Part shown: piece after piece, positions 57,401 through 64,000 of the stretch
Layout of the letters: each line of letters starts with the position of its first letter
Numbering within the stretch: position 1 is the stretch's first letter
Notes under the pieces: model-generated
Told to the model about the DNA's origin: nothing
Database searches by the model: none
The model's input: only the letters and a program-made list of their open reading frames with translations
Origin: Diphasiastrum complanatum
Taxonomy: Eukaryota > Streptophyta > Lycopodiopsida > Lycopodiales > Lycopodiaceae
Direction: 5' to 3'
DNA: 64,000 bases
NCBI GenBank assembly: GCA_029204225.1
Contig: CM055097.1
Coordinates: 51,124,195 to 51,188,194 of the forward strand
Translations under genes and position numbers: made by a program

Positions 57401-57935
57401 TATGGAGTTTCTAACTCACATGCAATAGATGCTGGAGTTAGCAAAGGCAAATGTAAAAGCAATGATGGATCGGACAAAGACATATGCTGATCTGGATCGT
57501 ACGCCAAGAGAGTTCGAGGAAGGAGATATGGTATTTCTCAGGATTCCAAAGGACTCGAAAATCCTAAAGACAGGAAAGTGTTATAAGTTGTCACCTAGAT
57601 ACTGCGGACCTTGGAAAATTGTTAAAAAGATTAATAGCATTGTTTATGAATTGGATTTGCCTGTTGGTAGTAAGGTTCATCCTGTTTTTCATGTTTCACG
57701 CTTAAAGAAGGTTTTACATGATGGTGATAACTTGTTGGCTGATGGCCTTGTATTGTTTCAGGAGCATGGGGAGGTGATGCATGGACCAGCGAGAGTATTG
57801 GACCGGAGGCATAGACGATTGTGGGATCGTTTGCTCTGTGAGTACTTGGTTGCATGGCATGGACGACCTCTCAATGATGCTACCTGGGAGACCGTGCATG
57901 GGTTGCATACACAGTATCCAAGGCTTTGCCATTGA
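57401..57935 (+). pseudogene. Gypsy integrase C-terminus with chromodomain (copy B)
   Basis: As copy A, with two substitutions: Asn to His at 57765 region (LFQEHGEV) and Phe to Leu at 57834 (WDRLLCEYL), the latter within the chromodomain. Confidence 0.85.
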
Positions 57936-57963
57936 GGACGATGTCATCTGAGGAGGGAAGGGA

Positions 57964-58625
57964 TGTCACATGTACTTAGAATCCCTTGCCCAATGTATGG
58001 TAAATTGTAATTATTAAATTGTAAATGGCTAAGTCACCGGCCTGTGGAGACAATTGTAAATTGCAATGTAAATATCTATTATAGTGACTAAATCCGAGAT
58101 GGCCAAGGGGGTACTGGGTCTCATAAGAGTCTGCTGGACTGACCTCCTAAAATGTAGGAAGGGTTGACTGGTCAACATGACACATGTCATATGCTCACTG
58201 GGACACTTGGTCCAGCGCATGAGTGACTTGTCATACGGTCAATGAACGAGTCAACAAGACATGTGTCATATGCTCATTGGGACACTTGGTCCAATGTATG
58301 ATTGACATGTGTTAGACTGTCCACCTACTAGCTTGCCTATGTGTCAGGGTACTGCCAAGTGGCAAGTTTCAGTTGTGCATGGAGTTTGCCATGTGTCGAC
58401 GTTAGGATGTGTCAGGGTTAAGGGGTGCTTGAGGGGATATAGTGTGAGCCTGGTCAGGCATTCCTGATTATGGTATTCCTATGCAGCTATGGTTGGGAGG
58501 AGACTTGTAGCAGAGCTCTCATGTTTGCTTGTTGATCTATGTACATTTGCTTGAGATTAATAAAGTGACGGATTTGCTGGGTAATTCTGTGTATTTACTT
58601 AGGGTTTGTGAGCTTGTGTGCAACA
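57964..58625 (+). repeat. Gypsy 3' LTR (copy B)
   Basis: One difference from copy A (58060, A for T). It is followed by AGAAT and the resumed Copia gag. Confidence 0.9.
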
Positions 58626-60357
58626 AGAATCCATCCTTATCATGCAAGATTTGATGGATATTGTGAATGGAGAGGAAGATGAGCCAATCCATCCACAAGA
58701 AGCAACTAAATACAAGAGAAGGTGCAAGCTTGCATTTCATTGTATTAAGATGAATGTTGCAAATGATTTGCTCAAAGAAGTAGGAGCATGTAACCCAGCC
58801 CAAGAGGCTTAGGAGACTCTTCAAAAGATCTATGAGTCCAAGAATACCTCAAGGTTACTTTCCCTCAAGAACCAAGTTCTTCAATGCTTCCAAGGAAGGA
58901 GTGAGAGTGGACATCAATTTGTTTTGAGAGTAAAAGATTTGAACAAAGAGCTTACTTATGCTGGTGAACCTATTAAAGAGAGTGAGCTTGTGCAAATAGT
59001 TTTGAATGGCTTATGTAGTGATTTTACTAACCTTGTCCAAAGCTATGCCATCATGGGAGACTTGCCTACAATTGAAGACCTTCAAAGTGTGTTGATGGCC
59101 GAGGAGAGTAGGAAGGCTCATATCAAATCAAGGATGGAGAGGCTCTCCATCAATGATGATGATGAAAAAGCCTTATTTTTCAAGAGCAAAGGCAAAGCAA
59201 AGAGCAAGGGAGGAGCATTAAAAAAGGAGCAAGCACAGGATGGAGATCAAGGAGGATCTACATCATCATCATCTCAAGTCAAGCCCAAGATGGACAAATC
59301 AAAGATCAAGTGCTAATATTGTGGCAAGATGGGACACTATGCCTTGGAATGCTTCAAGAGCAAGCAAGATCAAAGTCAAGCCAACATTGGACAAGAGGAG
59401 GAAGAGAGTTATCATGAGGACTCACTCATGATGTCAACTATTTCATCATTAAATGTCAAAGGTGAAGATCCTTGGTGGATAGATAGTGGGGCTAGCTCCC
59501 ACATGTCGGGTAGAAGGGATTACTTTTCTCAACTCACACCTTATGTAGGACCTATAAAGTCCATTTTTACAGCAAATGATCATGAATGTAAAGTTGAAGG
59601 TGTGGGATCCATTCCCTTATGCTTAGGATCTTCCAAGAAGACTAAGATAGATGGTGTTCTCTTCATTCCTAGCATCACTAAGAGCTTACTTAGTGTAGGC
59701 CAATTGCTTGACAATGGTTTCTTTGTGGAGTTCTCTACTAATGTATGCAACATCAAGAAGAATGGGAAGATCATAGCAAGAGGAAGAAGGTTTGGGAGGT
59801 TGTTTAAGCTTGACACTTTTGTTGATCCTAACCAATTTGTGATAGTAGCCAAGGAGGACAAGATGACCACAAATGATTTGTGGCACAAGAGGCTTGGTCA
59901 CATCAACACTAAGTATATGGAAGTCATGTGCAAGGAGGAGCTTGCTCTAGTCTTTCCAATATCCATGTAAAAGGAGGAAAAGGTTTGTGAAGCATGTGCT
60001 TTGGCTAAAGCACATAGGTTGCCTTTCTCTAACACTATCACTAAGACCACTCACCCTCTTAAGTTGATTCATTTTGATGTACATTTTGCTAGCACAAAGA
60101 GCAATGGTAGAGCCGCAATGTTTGTAATCTTGAATGATGAACCCTCTAAGAATCATATTGACAAAGACATGGTTGAGATCAAGGAGGAGCTTGATCAAGA
60201 GGAGGAGCAAAATCCGAGAGCTTCAACTATTCCAAGGAGAGCCACAAGAGCAAAGATGGAGCTATCAATGCTCATTTTTGTGGACAAGGAAAGGAAAGTT
60301 GGAAAGGGGAATAATTTTGTACTTCATTTGCTGAGTTTTTTAATGAAGTCCCTTTGA
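58626..60357 (+). pseudogene. Copia gag-protease-partial integrase, RT-less (copy B)
   Basis: Identical by eye to copy A over the whole 1.7 kb, including the three in-frame stops (58810, 59314, 59968). Confidence 0.85.
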
Positions 60358-61289
60358 ATTCTAAAGTATGGAATGAAAGGTGTTTGTCATATCTACTTAC
60401 TCTTGAGTGTGCTAGAAGTAAGCATGACATTTTCATTCATAAGTTGAAAGAATTTGGCTTCATTTTCAAAGAGGCATATTGTGAACCTTCTATGAGAATA
60501 AGTGAATCATCCTTGAAGGACACTTATATCCATACAAGAGTATTTGGCCTCATTAGTTTCAAGTTCAACAAGTATGTAATGCAAATTGCTAGTGGTAAGC
60601 AATTGTGGACTAGTCAATTGTGGACTAGTAAATTTGGTGTAAATAATCTTGGTGATTGTTTTGTTGACTTGAAAGATCATATTAAGAAGGAGAACATTCA
60701 GTTTTGGAGACTTGAAAATAAAGTCCTTGAGAGTCTTGAAGAAGATCATGGTTTGGATCCATGTTTTCATCATCAACACCAAGAGGGAGTTTGCATGATG
60801 AAGAAAAAAGACATCAAGGAGGAACCCGAGAAGGAGCACTTGTCTCAAGGCAAAAGAGACCTGAATCTACATCAATATGAAGGTTTGGGTAAAGAGAAAG
60901 GAGTAGCAAGGAAGTTTATCCATATTTCCCTTTACTCATCTTATTTTGTATTTGACGTCATGTATTTGACAAAGTCCTTTGATGATGCTAGTATGAACAT
61001 TGTTTTTCATCCTATATCTTATGATGATGAAATAGTGATCATTACTACTTTGATTGGAGTTCCAAAAATGTATTCAAAGGCCTCATCTTGTGATCCATTC
61101 ACTCTTGAATTTCCAAGGAAAGAAGACCTTCATTGGAAGGATGCCAAGTTGGAGTTCATTGTTTTGGTGGATAAAATGAAGATGGTGATGTCTCAAGCTT
61201 TGATTGTATGTGCTTCATACAAAAGTTGGATCTTATGGAAAGCTGCTATTTTTCATGTTTATTTTGAGGAGGAGACTCACCCAAGGTGA
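60315..61289 (+). CDS. Unidentified ORF in RT position (copy B)
   Basis: Same ~324-codon frame as at 18715 with no difference seen, including the QLWTS duplication (60600-60629). Confidence 0.5.
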   Translation, partial: FCTSFAEFFNEVPLNSKVWNERCLSYLLTLECARSKHDIFIHKLKEFGFIFKEAYCEPSMRISESSLKDTYIHTRVFGLISFKFNKYVMQIASGKQLWTSQLWTSKFGVNNLGDCFVDLKDHIKKENIQFWRLENKVLESLEEDHGLDPCFHHQHQEGVCMMKKKDIKEEPEKEHLSQGKRDLNLHQYEGLGKEKGVARKFIHISLYSSYFVFDVMYLTKSFDDASMNIVFHPISYDDEIVIITTLIGVPKMYSKASSCDPFTLEFPRKEDLHWKDAKLEFIVLVDKMKMVMSQALIVCASYKSWILWKAAIFHVYFEEETHPR

Positions 61290-61502
61290 TCATTCAACAA
61301 CCTACCAAAGACAAAGCTTGGATCTTGAAGACAACCTTTATTGAGCTCTCACTACATTTTAGAACTTGGAGCTCAAATCATATTCTTATCATAATGAGTG
61401 ATCATAGTCACTCAACAAAGCAAGGACCTGGAAATTATATTGTTCTTATCCATGTATTAATTATTGATCTAGGATAGTCTCATCAAGCTAAATTGTGAGG
61501 AG

Positions 61503-62522
61503 TGTTAAAATTTCACAATTCTAGCTTGACCAATTTTGGTCATATTGCTTGTTAATTGTCTTATGGTCAGGTTGTGGCTTGTCACACGTGCCATATAGCA
61601 TAGGATACTCTTTGTAATTCTCATTCCTAGCCTAGCATAGGAGTGACACCTTTGGAATGAGTCCAAAGTGTGGTTATATAAGCTAGAGAAATTCTAGGAG
61701 CTAAAAATAGCATGTTTTACATTGTTTTTGGATCTTGAGATCTTGACTCCATATTAGGGTGGATCCAATGACTTATCAGGTTAGATGTTAGAATTAGGTT
61801 ATGATAAGTACGGAGATGCCCTAAAACGTTCAGATCCATGCTTGAAATGTATAAATGTATAATGGGATCTCCATCAAAGTATCAAGAAAAATCAAGTTTT
61901 TCCACTTCTATCATCATTGTCTTTTGGTGGCGAGTTCTAGCTATTGGATGTGAGTGTTCTTATGCATTAATTGCTTGTTTTGGAAGGTACTGAACATGTT
62001 TACAGGTCTGAGAAGCTTGTTGTACTTTACTTTGGTTCATTTGATCAAATCTATGTGCCTAATGTGGAGTTAAATGCCAAATTTGCTAGTTTTGGTAACT
62101 AGTCTTGATTCTAGCTCCGATAGTTTGGATCTAGACCTTTGATTTGTGCATGCTCCATAACTTTTAGGATTGATTGGGATTCATTTTGCTATAAAATTTT
62201 GTCAAGGAAAACTCAAAAATCACATCTAAGATTCATATGCCATCAAATACAGGTTACAAACAGTCTATTTAAGCTCATTAGAGAGCATTAGAAGCTTCTA
62301 TTAGGTCCACCAAAGATCAGTAGGCCCAAATCCATCAAAAATGGATTTAGGAGGGCACCTACAAGGGGAACTTGGGTGGATTGCCTAAGCCTCCCACCAC
62401 GATATTGGGTGCATGGGGTTTTTTAATCAAAGGTAATTCCACTATCTTTTAGATTGTATACATGTTCACAGATTTCAGGTATTGTATGAAGAGTTATTCA
62501 TGCCCAAAATTCATTAAAAAAA
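61503..62522 (+). repeat. 3' LTR of nested Copia (copy B)
   Basis: Four substitutions relative to copy A (61557, 62046, 62261, 62360). Homology ends in the A-run at 62522. Confidence 0.6.
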
Positions 62523-62770
62523 ATGCACTAATTTTTGAGATTCTAGGAGTCTTAATAGTGACATTTCCTACCAAACTTGTTCACAACCTTTAAATAGCTT
62601 CATTGCACCTCTAAAAATAAGCATGCAAAGCTTTGCGCAAAGATATTAAATCAAAAAAATTTGTTTTTTGATTAATTTTTTACTTTTTTGGCATGTTTTG
62701 ATGGATCAAATCTACATGCAACTACTATCAGACCCTAACTACTGTAATTCATGATAGTGGTTTAGATAGA
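62523..62770. other. Spacer, no gene
   Basis: AT-rich with no match to the sequence after copy A. It lies between the duplication border and a Gypsy LTR end and may be part of that LTR. Confidence 0.4.
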
Positions 62771-62953
62771 TTGGCTTGCTTGTGCATGGATTTGGGTGGT
62801 GATTTCTTGAGGCCATTTTGATTGTTTTTCTTTGGAAAGATCTTAGGGACATTGGAGAAAAGGCACCTTGGAGGGCTCTTTGAAGGCATTAGTGGACATC
62901 AACGCAAAAGCTTGGAGGGCAGCCCTTCCTTATTGTAAAAGTGGTATCAGAAC
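62771..62953 (+). repeat. Gypsy LTR end plus primer binding site
   Basis: 62771-62940 matches the end of the LTR at 21402-22264, with small gaps. TGGTATCAGAAC (62942-62953) follows directly, so this is a 5' LTR end, whereas the partner after copy A is a 3' LTR. Confidence 0.75.
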
Positions 62954-63289
62954 AACTTCCAAAGTGGGGATGGTAAATTTTAAACTTTTTTCTTTAGTAG
63001 CTAAATAAAAACTTCCATAAAAAATTGTTAAGATGATGTTGTTGAAATGACACCAATTTTTTGTTTTAGAAACTGGAGTATTTTATCAACAGGGGTTGGT
63101 TTTTTCTATTTTTTGAAGGCTTTCTGAATTTAGAAAAGGGTGGCCAACACATCTTTATTTTGATAGGTAGAAGTGTATGCAAGTTGAAAAGTAGGTTAAA
63201 ATTACTAGTATTTAATGTAGATGAAGGTTGGAGTTTTCTTTTGATGTAGGGAAGTGAAAATAGAGGTTTGCCTATTTTGGTAGGCTGTC
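62954..63289. other. Gypsy leader-like sequence, no gene
   Basis: AT-rich leader following the primer site; no coding frame visible before the antisense gag remnant. Confidence 0.4.
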
Positions 63290-63707
63290 ACAAATAAGTG
63301 GGCAACTTTTTGACCACTTCCATGAACTCTTCCCATGTGGTAGGTTTTGGTTGTAGGTCATGCCACCACGACGAAGCTTTCCCTCAGAAGAACGGAATAA
63401 CACTCTCAATCTTTTTATCTTCAGGAATTCAATGTAGATTAAAATAACTAGTCCACTTGGTTAATTAGTCATCTACAACTTCGGGTTTTTTCTCTTTCTT
63501 CTCCCCGGAAAATGGTTCAGGCTGAAAGCCCAAATTTGGTGTGGATAGAGCTTTCACTTGATTCACAATACTTCCAGCTGTTGATCTCTTAAAGTGTTCC
63601 TATTTTTTTATTTCATTAAGCACTTGGCTTAATGATTGGCAAATTTGCTGATAGATAGGCATATGCACCTAACCATCGAGAGCTGCAGCTGCATTATCAT
63701 CTGCCAT
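63290..63707 (-). pseudogene. Gypsy gag fragment, minus strand
   Basis: ATG 63707 gives MADDNAAAALDG, followed by stops. Then QPEPFSGEKKEKKPEVVDD, KWTSYFNLH, IPEDKKIESVIPFF, GKASSWWHDLQPKPTTWEEF. The W..YF, ED.KI and GKA..WW pattern is the retrotransposon gag capsid core. It is opposite in strand to the LTR just to its left, so it comes from a separate element. Confidence 0.8.
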
Positions 63708-64000
63708 ATTGATTTTCTGAAATGCAAAATTAGCTTAATTAGTCGAGATCCAAATCATCAACTAACAAGTGAAATGTTTAGGACCTTCATAACTGGCCGA
63801 TATTACTCAGCAAGGTCTTTCACTTATTAAGCAAATTCCGTTCAATCAATATCAGACTGATTTAAACAATTTCTTTTTTTAGGACTAAGTCTAAATAATT
63901 TACAAAAACTGGGATTTTTGAAATCTGTTCGAAATGGACTAATTGTGAAAATCGATTTAGAAGATCGATCTATCAAATTCACAAGCACTGTCACCTATCG
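63708..64000. other. No recognisable gene
   Basis: On the minus strand this would be the leader of the gag remnant at 63707. No primer site or LTR tip is visible before the window ends. Confidence 0.4.

Larger units (their letters stand above)
50098..58625 (+). mobile_element. Non-autonomous chromodomain Gypsy (copy B)
   Basis: LTRs at 50098-50760 and 57964-58625, flanked by the same imperfect AGAAC/AGAAT as copy A. The insertion therefore predates the duplication. It shows the same loss of RT, RNase H and integrase core. Confidence 0.9.
50021..62522 (+). repeat. Copy B of 12,502-bp composite block
   Basis: Same orientation as copy A at a constant offset of 41,600 bp, with only substitutions. 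It starts nine bases inside the Copia gag, so it is the derived copy or both derive from a third. No differences were seen by eye across the RT-less Copia coding part (58626-61502), while the Gypsy and its insert carry most of the ~25. Confidence 0.95.

Overview
The window is nuclear DNA of a land plant, probably a large, repeat-rich genome. The signs are one plant-type cytochrome P450 gene with nine exons and clean GT-AG introns, many nested Ty1/copia and Ty3/gypsy LTR retrotransposons primed by initiator-Met tRNA (TGGTATCAGAGC sites), AT-rich spacers and GA/AC microsatellites. There are no prokaryotic features. I cannot name the species.

Layout. 1-8.4 kb is a graveyard of Copia fragments with an 87-bp tandem repeat and a 2.7-kb tandem duplication (2221-4917 and 4918-7620). 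8,421-20,922 is copy A of a 12,502-bp composite block. 20.9-22.3 kb is a Gypsy 3' end. 22.3-29.0 kb is a quiet island holding the only convincing host gene, a CYP707-like P450 of 466 codons (24,166-27,735). 29,036-35,252 is a Copia element with both LTRs and a perfect ATTAT target duplication. 36.8-43.2 kb holds a decayed three-gene mobile element of a type I do not recognise. 43.4-49.7 kb carries decayed minus-strand Copia elements. 50,021-62,522 is copy B of the composite block, in the same orientation, offset exactly 41,600 bp, with about 25 substitutions and no indel seen. 62.5-64 kb is Gypsy LTR, primer site and an antisense gag remnant.

The composite block is a three-level nest. The outermost layer is a Copia derivative that has gag, protease and part of integrase but no reverse transcriptase, and instead an unidentified ~320-codon reading frame. 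A chromodomain-type Gypsy with no reverse transcriptase is inserted in its gag (8,498-17,025, target duplication AGAA[C/T]). Inside that Gypsy, between gag and protease and bracketed by a direct ATCAA, sits a ~4.96-kb insert (10,331-15,291).

That insert is the most interesting object here. It encodes a transposase-like protein (LDESK and CLYC motifs). Downstream, behind its own promoter-like region, lies an intronless histone H3-like domain (MARTKQT tail start, complete histone fold, several CENH3-like residues). In the same frame, after a single TGA, follow a proline/serine/basic linker and a Ulp1/C48-like cysteine protease domain with visible His, Gln and Cys, and Asn in place of the catalytic Asp. 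A related element at 37.2-43.2 kb has the same transposase and a similar basic linker ORF, plus a convergent minus-strand gene and a divergent two-TATA promoter. Both elements carry a 16-bp motif, TATCGS-N6-GCGC, in the leaders of these genes (two sites in one, six in the other). I propose an undescribed plant mobile-element family that has recruited an H3-type histone and a SUMO/ubiquitin-like protease. All copies here look decayed.
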